From the NCBI GenBank assembly GCA_958430865.1, contig CAUDNR010004209.1:4072-25169 (forward strand): a stretch of 21,098 nt of DNA, given 5' to 3'. The notes under the pieces are model-generated. The model did not search any database. It was not told where the DNA came from and saw only the letters and a program-made list of their open reading frames with translations. Shown here piece after piece: positions 9,142 through 19,256 of this stretch (its first letter is position 1; each line of letters begins with the position of its first letter). This stretch comes from Entrophospora sp. SA101. Taxonomy: Eukaryota > Glomeromycota > Glomeromycetes > Entrophosporales > Entrophosporaceae. Both the position numbers and the translations under genes were made by a program.

Positions 9142-11205
9142 TTAGTACATGTAACCACTGCCATTATTACTGCTACCAATACTTACTCTTCTTCCACTAC
9201 TACTGCGGCTATTTATTCTGTATCCTCTTTGTCGTTTACTGCCACGTTTTTTCACCGTGACCCACTCATCACTACCATTAACAGCATTTCCATTAATGGC
9301 ATCATGTGCGGTAGGAATATCGAGATCTGGGAAAAAATCATTGGATTCACATGGTGATTCAGGTGGTGAAAATGGCGCAATTATATGTTTTATATTAGCC
9401 ATCTCATTCAACATTGGTGTGAAGTTGTCTTGTTCCTTTTGTCCTTCTCCTAATTTTAATGCTATCACCTCTGATCGTAAACGCGACATTTCTTCTTTCA
9501 TTAATTCATACTCATTTTCTATTATTATCATTATTATTATTTATTATAATAACATATTAGCATGTAAATATGTATATATGCGTGTGCACAAATTTGCATA
9601 TACTTTTAATTACCTTGAACTTTTGATCGTTCAATTTGTTTCTTTAATTTTGAATTTTCATTCTCAAGTTGATCTATTCTTGCTTTTTCTTGAACTAAAA
9701 ATTAAAAACAATCATTAATAAATACATCTGACTAACATATGCAGAAGATAAATATATTTATTACCTTGTGAGCTTGTTAAGTTTTGAACTTGATTATTCA
9801 ATTGTTTGATTGTTTTGCTGTTTGATTTTTTTTCTTTTTCATGTGCTGATTTAATCTTGCTTAATTGCTCTTGTTTTTCTTCAATTTCCGAACCAATTCT
9901 ATCCTTTTCTGATTTTATATCTTCTTGATAAATCTGTATTATAAAAGATGTCAATCCATCTCTATACCCCATCATTTCAACATACGCTTCAATTTCTGAT
10001 TTGGCTGCTTCCAACTCTGCTGTCGTTATCTTTAACTTGTTATTTGATACAATAAGATCTGCTTTTGCTGTGTTTAATAGAGATTTTATTGATGATAAAT
10101 CGGCTTTTGCCCATTCAAGTTTTGATTTTGTAAAGGAAAGTTGTGCTTTTGTTGAATCAAGCTGTGATTTGAAAAAGGAAAGTTGAGCCATGGAGGACTC
10201 CAGTTCGTCTGCATGTTCTTCCTTGGCGGCGTGGAGCTCTGCAGAATATTTTGCCTTTATAACACCTAATTCTGCCATACTTTTCGCTTTGGTTGCTTCT
10301 ATTTCTGCCGTGCACATTTCTTGCGCTGCTTCTATTTCTTCATTAAATTTCGATTGTACATTTTCAAGTTCGGTCTGTTTATTCTGTAGATCATGTTGAA
10401 TTGTCGCTAGCTCTTTTTTCATTTGTTGTAATTGATTTGTATGTGATGCTATTAGTTTTTCTCGATCTGCCGATTGCTCTTCTAATTCCAATAACGCCAA
10501 GTCTCTTTCTTCTGTTGTCGCAGTTAGATCTGATTTGACTGTTTGTAATTCATGTGCACACTCCAACAATGAAAAGTTTAACTCGCTAATTTCTTTCTCG
10601 CGCACTCTTAACTCTGATTTTATTTTATCCAATTCATTTATTAAATTATTCTTTTCTTTTTTGGCTTTTTCCAGCGTCTCTGTCAACTTTATTGTTTTCT
10701 GATCTCGTTCAATGAGCAAATTTTCGAGATTGGTGATTTCTTGACCGTTATCTTGTAAATTTTTTTGTGCTTCTTCTAATTCTGTGAGAGCTTTATCTTT
10801 TTGAGACTCCAGGCCTTTTATTTTTTTTTCCAAGGTTTCCAGTGTAGCTTCCCGTTGTTGTATCTCCTCTTTTAAATCATGAATAGATGAAGGTTCAACA
10901 ACAGAGGCTCGTATCTCACTGGTATGCGTGTTTCGGTAATGACTAGCCCTTTGCTTTTTTTTTGTTAGGTAGGTTTTTAACGTTGAGGTTATATCCCTAC
11001 TCTGGCGATTATGATTATCTTGTTTAGGGTTGGTGGTGGCGGTGTTGTTGTTTGTTGATGTTAACGGTGATGAATGTGATGATGGTTGTGGGATGTTCGA
11101 TAAGTTTTCTTCATCATGTGAACGAAAAAAAGCAAAACTATGTCTAATACTCTGTCGACCTCCAGGGTTTCGATTTTTAAGTTGTAAGAACTTCAGTGAT
11201 TTCAT
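9142..11205 (-). CDS. Long coiled-coil protein, 632 aa, three exons
   Basis: Coding exons (minus): 11205-9765, 9694-9614, 9518-9142. Introns 9764-9695 and 9613-9519 have donors GTAATA and GTAATT and acceptors TTTTAG and AATAG; phases match and the joined frame is open (1899 nt with stop). Residues 1-110: basic, Ser/Thr/Asn-rich and probably disordered. Residues about 110-530: almost uninterrupted heptad-type coiled coil, rich in E/K/L/A, with a run of A-x-A-E-L / K-A-x-L-S repeats (e.g. AELGVIKAKYSAELHAAKEE) between about 290 and 400. The tail ends SDEWVTVKKRGSKRQRG with a Ser/Gly/Arg-rich, Tyr-terminated stretch. No motor, kinase or membrane segment is visible. A role in cytoskeletal or scaffold assembly is only suggested by shape. 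Confidence 0.85.
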
Positions 11206-11220
11206 TCTACTATCATGAAT
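11206..11220 (-). promoter_or_regulatory. Short uORF overlapping the coiled-coil gene start
   Basis: On the minus strand an ATG just upstream opens a four-codon frame (M-I-V-E-stop) whose TGA overlaps the main start as ATGA. This geometry could lower initiation or permit reinitiation. It is unproven, since the true transcript start is unknown. Confidence 0.35.
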
Positions 11221-11960
11221 AAAGTATTAATTTTATTCAGAAATAATAAATAAATAAATAAATAAATGAATTTTTTTTGGTGAAAATCAATTTATTTATT
11301 TACAGTTTTTATTATTTTTTTTGTACATATCATTATAATAATTCTAAATTGAATATTGATTATTATATTATATTTCGTCGATGTTGTGCACGGAGGTACT
11401 TTATTCATTACATGCACCATTATTATTATTATTTATTTCATCGTTGCTAAATTTATTTATTTTTGAAAATTTATTATTAATAAACATTATATAACATTCC
11501 GAATTAATATTTTGATTACGATAAATCGTAGGTTACGAAACAAGTTATATTAATAAAATAAGTATGTATTTATTTTCAACACACTCATGTGGAGTTTTCA
11601 AGGAATCAATTATCATTTTGATTTCTTTTGATTTGTTCACGGATATTATTAGTATTAATTAAACTTGCATGAATGTATATTTGATCAACCAAAGTTAATT
11701 TTAGTGTAAACAAAAAAACACAATAATAATAATAATTTATAAAATAAACCGTTTGTGTCGCACATTCACCAAAACCGCGTGACCATGGAACACAAATAAA
11801 TATTCAGGAATTAAATGTAGACTTTACTAATGTTAAAACACATCAAAAAATCAGGCAGAATAAAAATTGTCAAAAAAAAAAAAAAAAAATGAATTAAGAG
11901 AACATAAAAAAGGATCAGACTTTTTTAAAAAGAGGATACGCAAAATGTACAATCATATTT
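11221..11960. other. Intergenic AT-rich spacer
   Basis: No gene seen. It includes an (AAAT)n run at about 11247-11267, an (ATT)n run near 11420-11440 and an A run at 11873-11889. It probably holds the promoter of the coiled-coil gene on the right-hand side of its start and the 3' UTR of the mL57-like gene. Confidence 0.4.
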
Positions 11961-12916
11961 CTATTCTTCTTCGTTTACTGATAATATGTTTTTATAAATA
12001 AAATTTTTTGCTGCTAATGCTCCCTTTTTAAATACGTGAAACGTTTGAAGTTATTTATTAAAACTTTTCCAAATAATAACAAACAATGAATTTTCATTTC
12101 ATGCCTTACCTTGTCATGATATATAGCACCTACAAGTGCTAAAAGAGTTTTGCCAACGACCTTTAATTCTCCTGAGGGTGCTAAATAAGTTTCCTGTAAT
12201 TTTGATTCTTCTAATGCTTTATAATTTATCTTTAAAAAAATATCGAGAAAAAAAATATTTAATACAATTCCATTATCAAAGATTTAATATGATTCGGAAA
12301 GTGACATAGATGCTCACTGGTGTCCAATACATCAACTTGTTTAATCCCATTTTCATTCCAATTATTCCAATTTTGTTATTATCTTTGTTTACATCTACAT
12401 ATCCGTCGACTATATCGTTCAATTTATCTGCTGACAAATCCTCATACTCTTTTATAAAATAATCAGTTGAATACAATTCAATCACTTTTTTACCTATACA
12501 AATAAAATTTAATATATATGAATATGATGATATATATAATATGATATAAAATTTTTTTCATACAACTCACCAAGAAAACATAATCGTTCATTTGTAGGTG
12601 AATCAGCCGAATTAAAAGATTTATGAGTGCAAACTTGATGCATCAATTCTTTATTTGAAAATTTTATACCAAACTTTTTTAAAAAAAGTTTCATCCTGTG
12701 ACACAAAATTTGTGCAACAAAAAAAAAAATATTAATAAATGGATCTAGAAACATTAGTAATTAGTATTAATCGCAATTTTTTATTATTGAAAGGATATTA
12801 TTATTATCATGCAAAAAAGGCTTTGCATAATAGTAGTTATATGAAAATAACATAAAAATTAACGTAATTATACTCTGCAGAACGTTGGCATTGTTGAGAA
12901 ACAAACCCAAGAGTTC
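11961..12916 (-). CDS. Catalytically dead RNase III-fold protein, probably mitoribosomal mL57
   Basis: Exons (minus): 12916-12874 (tentative), 12695-12571, 12493-12318, 12229-12110, 12023-11961, stop TAG at 11961-11963. Donors are GTATAA, GTGAGT, GTGAGC and GTAAGG; all phases agree. Legible core: FLKKFGIKFSNKELMHQ, THKSF, NERLCFLGKKVIELY, then SGELKVVGKTLLALVGAIYH and a short C-terminus GALAAKNFIYKNI. This is the RNase III fold. Of the catalytic set in NERLEFLGD...DTVEAL, only the first Glu remains: Asp of the GD pair is Lys, and the D and E of the second motif are Lys and Leu. Loss of catalysis with no double-stranded RNA-binding domain fits mL57 (yeast Mrpl15) better than mL44. The 5' end is unsettled: a further exon ending at 13016 (A-E-L-A-A-T-E-A-P-G) joins in phase, but I see no clear ATG. 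Confidence 0.75.
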
Positions 12917-13061
12917 CTATATATAATTATGTGATTGACGCGATGTTCTCTAAAATTTTAATTTTCTTCAAATAAAATGGATAAAAAAACACTAATAACA
13001 ACAATAAAAATAAACCTGGTGCCTCTGTTGCTGCCAATTCAGCCAATAGGCGTCGGTAACG

Positions 13062-13302
13062 ATGGAGACAACAAATCCAGCAGCGACAGCAGCAGATGAA
13101 TTTTCATCATCATCATCACTATACAATCAATAATATTAATAGTAATAATATTAATATTAATATTAATAATTATAACAATAGTATCAACACTAATAATTAT
13201 GGACCTTGGTCCTTGAAATTTGGTTTTTTTTAATTTGTATATCTTTGTTTTATAAATAATTAAATATTATTGTTATCATTATTATATGAAATTTTAAATC
13301 AG
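13062..13302. repeat. Low-complexity CAT/AAT/ATT region
   Basis: A (CAT)n run at about 13102-13118 and imperfect AAT/ATT runs at 13128-13195. On the plus strand two ATGs (13062, 13095) open short frames, one Ala/Thr/Ser-rich and one His/Asn-rich, either of which could head the candidate gene downstream. No donor joins them convincingly. Confidence 0.35.
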
Positions 13303-14157
13303 AATGACCGCATGGGAGGTAATACTTGCCCCAAAGCTTTTATGAGCTTAGATAATGATGATTATGGCTACAGTGGGTTCCAAACTCTCCTATCATCACA
13401 AACCAACCCCGTAAGAAAATGTATTTGCTACACTGTAAGAGGTATTGCTTATAACATTACATAGTTGTGCATAAAGATGGCTCCTCAATTAATTGCCCGA
13501 AACGTTTCGGAAAATGAACTTACACTAAGCAGAAAACTAAACCTAAAACCAAAACTAAAAAAATCTAAGCATAAACTACTAACCTAAACTGGTTTCTGCT
13601 TCGGGTCACAACACTGATTGTGATATATGAAAATTGAATTGCAGCTAATTGCAGTTCCTATTACTATCTTTAGTTGTGCAATGTGTTTTTAAAAAAGCGA
13701 GTTTTTTATAATATAAATTATTAAAATATCTTCTTGAAAAAAAAATCATCTAAATTAAAAAAATATCCAATGGTTTGTATCGATACTTTTTTAATTATTA
13801 TTATTATAAAGAAACTGTGATAAGCATGATTAATGCTGAAAACCAGAAAAGATGGATGTTAATAAATCGAGCGCTCTCGTTACAAATTATTAGCATTAGT
13901 GATAATCCAATGTTGTCAAATCTCTCTACCAATTAATTACACGCCAAAAGCAATTACATATAAGTTTATACACCAAATTTTAGTGTAAAAGTGTTTATAT
14001 TATTGTTTCTAATTTAAATTGATTTTGTTTACAGGATCTTTATAAATAATAGAAAACCAGAAATCATCCCGTTAATGTTCCTCTACGTGAAAGTGTTTGG
14101 GTAGAGCCAAAGGAAGAATTACTAAAAGTGGTTATCCATGCCGTAATAGTAAATTAA
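13303..14157 (+). CDS. Candidate small spliced gene, two exons visible
   Basis: Exon 13303-13410 (108 nt) lies between an acceptor AAATCAG and a donor GTAAGA and reads NDRMGGNTCPKAFMSLDNDD then YGYSGFQTLLSSQTNP. A second exon 14053-14157, after acceptor AATAATAG, continues in phase as KTRNHPVNVPLRESVWVEPK and ends KVVIHAVIVN with TAA. Both have coding-like composition and good sites, but the intervening intron would be 642 nt, long for this window, and the first coding exon is not identified. I recognise no domain. It could be a real but unknown gene, or chance. Confidence 0.3.
13497..13510. repeat. 14-bp perfect palindrome CCGAAACGTTTCGG
   Basis: It lies in the long putative intron of the candidate gene, next to an aaactaaacctaaaaccaaaac run. 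It could be a protein-binding site or a fragment of a dispersed repeat. Confidence 0.4.
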
Positions 14158-14930
14158 GTTGTTTATCGGGTATCTTATCATTGTAATAAATTATAATTTA
14201 GAGTTAAACTTTGGAAAAAAATTTTAATAATATAGAGCATGAAAACCAAAAAGAATAAATTTATTTAACAAAATTACTATTCCACAATCTAAACTTGCAC
14301 TTTGATGAAGAGTCTCCATAATGCAATTAACTCTGCTTTCAAACAAAATAAATCGATTTATATTTTTTATTAAATCAACTCATCATAATAAATTCTTTTG
14401 AATAAATTCGCCCAATTCTTTTTTTTTATTTAATGTTCAAATATAATTATAAAATCATTTGTCATTTATTTGTAAGCTACAAATATTTCAAGTTATCGAA
14501 TTAATCACAGAATCATTTCTTTGCTAATGTACGTAAATCTAAAACTTTTGCACTTAAATTGAATTGCTTCTAAATTGAATATAATAGTTTTTGACTTTAA
14601 ACGTTGCTCCTTTTTTGTTTGCTGGAACCAATTCAATTAATTAAAATTTTAATATCTTATTGAAACTTTATTGCAGAATGTAATATAATCGTTTTATTTA
14701 AATCATTAAAGTTACGTAGCTATTCCAAAGCCGGGTATTCTAATGTAAAAGAAAAAACAAATGAAACTTGGGAGAAGTTTGATTTTACCATTTTTGTTAA
14801 AGAATTGAATTTTTTGTTCGAGATCCAGTCCATTCACCCATATAGTTCAACACGCTTATATAAATATATCAATATCGTAGCTGATCTAGATCTCCTCGAT
14901 TAGATCTGCGAATAGGACAAAATTTAGGAC
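14158..14930. other. Intergenic AT-rich DNA
   Basis: No gene, RNA or clear repeat seen on either strand. Overlapping AGATCT/GATCTAG motifs occur near 14880-14910, close to the left side of the second hAT relic. Confidence 0.35.
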
Positions 14931-14932
14931 AA

Positions 14933-15626
14933 GTCCAATAAAAAAAATATATTTATTATTATTAAAAAAAAAGTCATTGTCTGAAGATCTTAATAATGAT
15001 TTTTCAGAAGAAAATTTTCCAACTCGTGAGTTTTGGTAGATGGATAATGAAGGATTGATTAATCGATGATGGTGGATTAATTATGATTTAAATAATGTTT
15101 AATATTAAGAATTTTCAACTTGTTCAAAAAACATCTGAAATTTGGAATTATTCATCATAAACAAAATCCAATATATGTAGTAAATGTAGAATTTCATTTT
15201 CAATTAAAACTGGAATTTCTACTATTTTAAGACACTTAAGAATCAACGTAAATTCATCTAAAAACATTCTACATACCAAACAACATTGCAAGAATTAATC
15301 TCCATACTGACTTGGAACAAAATAAGCGAGATAAAACATTAATAAATTGATTAATATGCGACTTACAACCAGGCCAAAGTGTTCCATGTGAACAGACATT
15401 TTCAGTAGCAGGAAATACCATTACTAGAACAAGAAACAGGCTAAATCCTGAAACAGTGAAAGCTATACTCTAAAAAGTTGGATAGAAAATGGTATCCTAG
15501 AAAATAAAATTGATGTTTGATTTTTAATATTTTTTTTTGGTAAAGATTTTATTATTTAGTATAAAAAAATTTGCTAAAAAAATTATTTGCTACTCATATG
15601 ATAAACATTTTTGATCTTTATTGGTC
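14933..15626 (+). mobile_element. Second hAT relic (BED finger and C-terminal piece)
   Basis: About 15131-15250 encodes a BED-type zinc finger: TSEIWNY, a TAA, then ICSKCRISFSIKTGISTILR with H-L-R. The first three ligands (C, C, H) are present and the last His is replaced. About 15371-15505 encodes the hAT dimerisation motif SVPCEQTFSVAGNTITRTRN, then LNPETVKAIL. Almost the whole catalytic region is deleted. Boundaries are weak: a possible subterminal inverted pair GTCCAATAAA (14933-14942) and TTTATTGGTC (15617-15626), 9 of 10 matching, next to a GGACTGGGACCAGGACCG motif. No TSD was found, so the edges are approximate. Confidence 0.6.
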
Positions 15627-16033
15627 AGGACTGGGACCAGGACCGATTTTTCCATGTATTCTATCTGTTATTATTATTCTATTTCAAGAACCTTTTATTA
15701 ATATAGGATCAGCCTTTTTCAAATTCTTCATCACTAGTATCCTTTGTTCCAATACCAACACTATAACCCATTTTTTCTGTTATTCAAAAATTTTTCCAAT
15801 AGCTCTAAATTCTACTATTTCCCTTGAGCAGTTGCAAACATTCATCCCAATCACAGACTTACTTTTTAATATGTAATTGAGATTGTTATTTGACATTTAT
15901 TTCTTTCTTGTATTCTTAGGTTTATATAAATAAGTTACATCATCTAAATAATAAGACCGTGCGAAAAGGAAATAATAATGCAAGTCTGCTCATTCATACA
16001 AATAAATAAAGTTTTCTCAAAATTATATTTATA
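15627..16033. other. Spacer with open frame of no clear meaning
   Basis: The plus-strand open frame over 15571-15876 is Phe/Ile/Ser-rich, shows no domain and overlaps the hAT relic. On the minus strand around 15959-15910, after TTATTTAG, a short open stretch reads DDVTYLYKPKNTRKK and a stop, which could be an alternative terminal exon for the BCD1-like gene upstream. Confidence 0.3.
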
Positions 16034-16384
16034 TTACTTCTTGGTATTTTTATCAAGTCTAAGACGACGAGCTGTATCAATATTCCGCGAAATATCTTCA
16101 AGAAACACATAATCTATAAAATTTATAAATCATATTTATAAATCATATTTATCAATAATCACTATCGGTGATATTTTTCTTTCAACTTACCACTCATTAA
16201 ATCTTTATATCCATATTTTTCTATATCAATGTAAATAGTCTTTTTACGAACACCATCACATCCAAACTTTACTTTATGCTCTTTAACACATCCCAATGAA
16301 CAAGTTTTCATTTCACATTTTGGACATTTATATTTCCAGTTTTCGAGCTTGCACAGTTGGCATTGCTTCTTATTATTGGTGCTA

Positions 16385-16467
<83 letters not shown>

Positions 16468-16643
16468 ATGAGCTTGTTGTATTACAGTTTTATTATTGTC
16501 ATCAACTATAAAAAAATTTATTTAGTAACTAACTACTAGACTACTTTAAATAATAAATATTTTTATATTTTGATACCTTGGTCTGTAGAAAAGTCTTGTA
16601 AAATAAGATCAAGAGGATCAATGAAAGTAGTGTAGTCGGTCAT
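16034..16643 (-). CDS. BCD1: HIT zinc-finger protein, BCD1/ZNHIT6-like
   Basis: BCD1 helps assemble box C/D snoRNPs in the nucleus. Exons (minus): 16643-16577, 16505-16191, 16113-16034; donors GTATCA and GTAAGT, acceptors TTTATAG; 462 nt, 153 aa. Order: MTDYTTFIDPLDLILQDF, a short linker, 16 Thr then 11 Ser from ACA and TCA runs (16467-16387), then the HIT finger C-Q-L-C...KYKCPKCEMKTCSLGCVKEH, KVKFGCDGVRKKT, and the box C/D-specific extension YGYKDLMSDYVFLEDISRNI. The full ligand set (Cys pairs, H, final C) is present. The protein stops soon after (DKNTKK), whereas family members usually run 100 or more residues further, so it is short or has an unseen 3' exon. The start is supported by the acidic MTD leader and matching phases. 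Confidence 0.85.
16387..16467. repeat. GAT(11)/GTT(15) microsatellite in BCD1-like exon
   Basis: On the plus strand a (GAT)11 run at 16388-16420 passes directly into (GTT)15 plus GT at 16421-16467. Read on the minus strand it encodes Thr16-Ser11. Length variation would change protein length in whole codons. Confidence 0.9.
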
Positions 16644-17653
16644 TTTTTGGAATTGAAAATCAAAAAAAAATTTTCGTCATCTATTTTTCGTGTAACATTA
16701 AATTTATATTGTTTGACTAAATGTTTCCATATTGGGATCAATGTAAAATCCATGGATTTATTATTGCTGTTATTATTGTTCTATTTCAAAAGGTAGTGTT
16801 TTCATAACTGTTGAAAATTTCAACCTAAAATTGCTTTGTTTTCCTTCCATCTTCACACCAAAAAGTTTACTAATAAAATGTCGATGGAATTTTTGATCTT
16901 TTCTGATCTAGCTAGACTTACAATATATGAAAGAGTATATGTGCAAAATTCAATATTAATACTCATTATTACACTTTACCCAGTTATTATCAACAGAACC
17001 CAATTCAACGCGGAAGCCATGAACCTACGAAAAATGGAACCCAAATATTTATATACAAACATTCGTCAAGAGAATTCTCAGAATTCTTGCAATTAGATTT
17101 AATAATTAACATTATATTATTATTCAATATTTACATCTTTACATAAAACAACCTTTTCTGGATTAAATAATTTCATATAAAGTTCATGCTGAAGAAGCAT
17201 AATCATTAAATAAACAAACATCTATTCGATTAAGACGTGATTAAACAGTTGGTCAACTTTAATCATTAGCAATTCCATAACCAACAACGTTGGAAGTCTC
17301 GCGAAAAGTGTGAGCAATAAAAACAAAATCTTACTGGGAGTAAGCATAAAGATAAAAACAATTTAAACTATAAATTATCAGACAACACGTGAGATTACAA
17401 TCTCGCAATACATTTACATATATTATTGTCTTATTATTGAATTCTTATGAATTAAATTATCACAACAACAAATTAACCTTTTTGCACACCCAATCACCAT
17501 TACTTATCTTCTTGTATTTCAAAGGCACCATAATCAAATATATCAAACTATTTCGTTTTACAGCTGCAACGCAAACCTTTCATTTAAACTTTACTCGCTT
17601 GATAAATATATATTTAATTAATGTATCTAATAGAACCCAATTCACAATATATT
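16644..17653. other. Spacer with a 13-bp direct repeat
   Basis: No confident gene. AGAACCCAATTCA occurs at 16995-17007 and again at 17632-17644, bracketing about 624 bp of AT-rich DNA. The open frames at 16836-17096 and 17389-17655 show no domain. The region follows the 3' end of the WD40 relic and may hold its remains or an insertion. Confidence 0.35.
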
Positions 17654-18498
17654 AGTCAAATCCACTAACGAATCACGTATATGTTGTCCAGTTTTTGCAT
17701 TCCACATGCATAACCTTACATTTGAACCTACTATTATTTATCTTTATCATGTTGAAAACATTTTATTGTATGTGTGGTTATTACGTGTTTTCATGTTCCA
17801 TTATCAGGGTTCCATACACGAAGACTATAGTGAGAAGCAGGGGTAACTACTGTAGAAACAAGATAATTATGAGAAAGATAAAGCAGCCTTAAATCATATT
17901 AAAATATTTTGACAATTATGTTGAATACAAAGAAAATAATAATAACATATTTTCTAACGTTCACAAGTTTGTACCATTTTCTATGCTCCAGATTTTAACT
18001 GTTCCGTCACTGTTTCCACTCATACACCTTTTATGGTTGACATCCAACGCAAATGAATAAGCTTTTCTTGCATGACCTCTTAGAAACCGAATATTACTAT
18101 TAGTAATAACATTTTATACTCTTACAGTATGATCGTGGCTGCCATTTACTAATGAATATATTTCCTACACCAGCTAAAGCATGAACGGAATGATTGTAGG
18201 GATAAAGGGTACGAATATTATTATCAAATTCTGATTGCGATGAAGGTATGTATGATGGGTCAACCTCAAGATTTGGTAATCGCCAAACTTTTATTGTAAA
18301 GTCTTTTGAACCAGTAATGATCAAATTTGAACTAGAATTAACATTTTGTGGTTGGATAGTCAAAAAGACACCCGACAGCATCTGCATGACCCAAGAACAT
18401 ACAAGTATATACACCTTTCTCAAGGTCCCACACGCGAATTGTATTATTAATATATCCAGAAACCAGTATTTTATCAATATATTGTAGAAAATTAACAT
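17654..18498 (-). pseudogene. Cdc4/FBXW7-like WD40 gene, decayed
   Basis: Read on the minus strand, WD blades appear in the order expected for a Cdc4-type F-box/WD40 substrate receptor: ILVSGYINNTIRVWDLEKGV; after a frameshift LIITGSKDFTIKVWRLPNLE; a family-typical stretch HSVHALAGVGNIF; after another frameshift GSHDHTVRV with TAA where Trp is expected; GHARKAYSFALD...CMSGNSDGTVKIWSIENG; after a gap or intron (acceptor TTTCTACAG near 17870) SHYSLRVWNPDNGT; and finally LCMWNAKTGQHIRDSLVDLT at about 17720-17654. The C-terminal TG-x-x-IRDxLxDLT motif supports Cdc4 over generic WD proteins. No F-box is visible upstream. Several frame breaks and stops make it a pseudogene, unless the assembly has errors. 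Confidence 0.65.
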
Positions 18499-18906
18499 AT
18501 TTACATATAGCTTTCAATAGAAACAGTTTTAATTTTTTTGCAAACAGATGAATTTTGCAGGAGAAATAACAGTTTAAAGTTTTCCCGAATTTGAAGTTTT
18601 CAAATTGTTGTTTCTCCCCCATTTTCAATAATAGAGGCGTTAAATGTGTGCGTAAAGATAGTAAATAGATAATATTTTAAAAATCCAGAGAGTTATTTAC
18701 ATTTTAAAAAGTTCAATATTATAAAGTATTCATTCGAAAATTTCCTTTATTGCAATACTTTTTGTTCTATTACATACAACTTTCAAAAAAAAACAGAAAA
18801 TTAACATTCTCTCTGTATCACCACTACACCACATTATAGTTTTCAATTGAAACAATTTAATTTTTTTGCAAACAAATGAATTTTGCAGGAGAAATAATAG
18901 TTTTAA
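18486..18906. repeat. Direct repeat pair, about 75-90 bp, 330 bp apart
   Basis: Copy 1 (18486-18578) and copy 2 (18795-18906) share agaaaattaacat, then after unequal spacers tatagYtttcaat, gaaaca, and a nearly identical core tttttttgcaaac followed by atgaattttgcaggagaaa. They flank the 5' side of the WD40 relic. A segmental duplication or paired element ends is possible. Confidence 0.65.
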
Positions 18907-19013
18907 ATTCAACGCGCTAAAAATAATTTTTTTTTCACAATTTTTTATCATACAGGAAAAACGGGGTCAGCCATGACAAAATCCACACATATAGATTTAT
19001 ATTAATTAGTATT

Positions 19014-19256
19014 AGATTTGTCAAACACAAGTTAAAGTAGTTGCCCACCTACTAATAAGCACATATGTGCAATTTATTTATTAATAATGAAATTAAAATT
19101 AAAAGGCGGGGAAAAGATTGGTCACGATGTCTATGCATGTGGGAAAAGTTTTCATAAGAAATTATTTGTCTATGTATTTTAAAATATGTATAAAATAAAT
19201 CCTAAATAAATAAAACTAACAATTCGCAAAAAAAAAAAAAAAAGATTTGTCAAACA
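19014..19256 (+). mobile_element. Retroposed segment with 14-bp TSD and poly(A)
   Basis: The 14-mer AGATTTGTCAAACA occurs at 19014-19027 and 19243-19256. Immediately before the second copy lies a pure A run (19228-19243), preceded by AATAAA-type signals (AAATAAATAAAAC, from about 19204). A long TSD plus 3' A tail is the signature of LINE-style target-primed reverse transcription. The 215-bp body contains a 31-codon frame (19087-19182, MKLKLKGGEKIGHDVYACGK...). No tRNA-like A/B boxes are seen. It may be a 5'-truncated retrocopy of a host mRNA 3' end or a short retroelement. Confidence 0.75.

Noticed and set aside
9257..9718. 153-codon plus-strand open frame
   Set aside because: Overlaps exons 2 and 3 and both introns of the coiled-coil gene on the other strand, whose splice phases and composition are far better supported.
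10001..10399. Ser/Ala-rich plus-strand frames
   Set aside because: Mirror reading of the Ala/Glu-rich coiled coil.
13540..13600. Telomere-like AAACTAAACCTAAAACC run
   Set aside because: Irregular units and only one short stretch, flanked by ordinary AT-rich DNA; not a telomeric repeat.
16296..16511. Met/Leu-run plus-strand frame
   Set aside because: Antisense reading of the GAT/GTT repeat within the BCD1-like exon.
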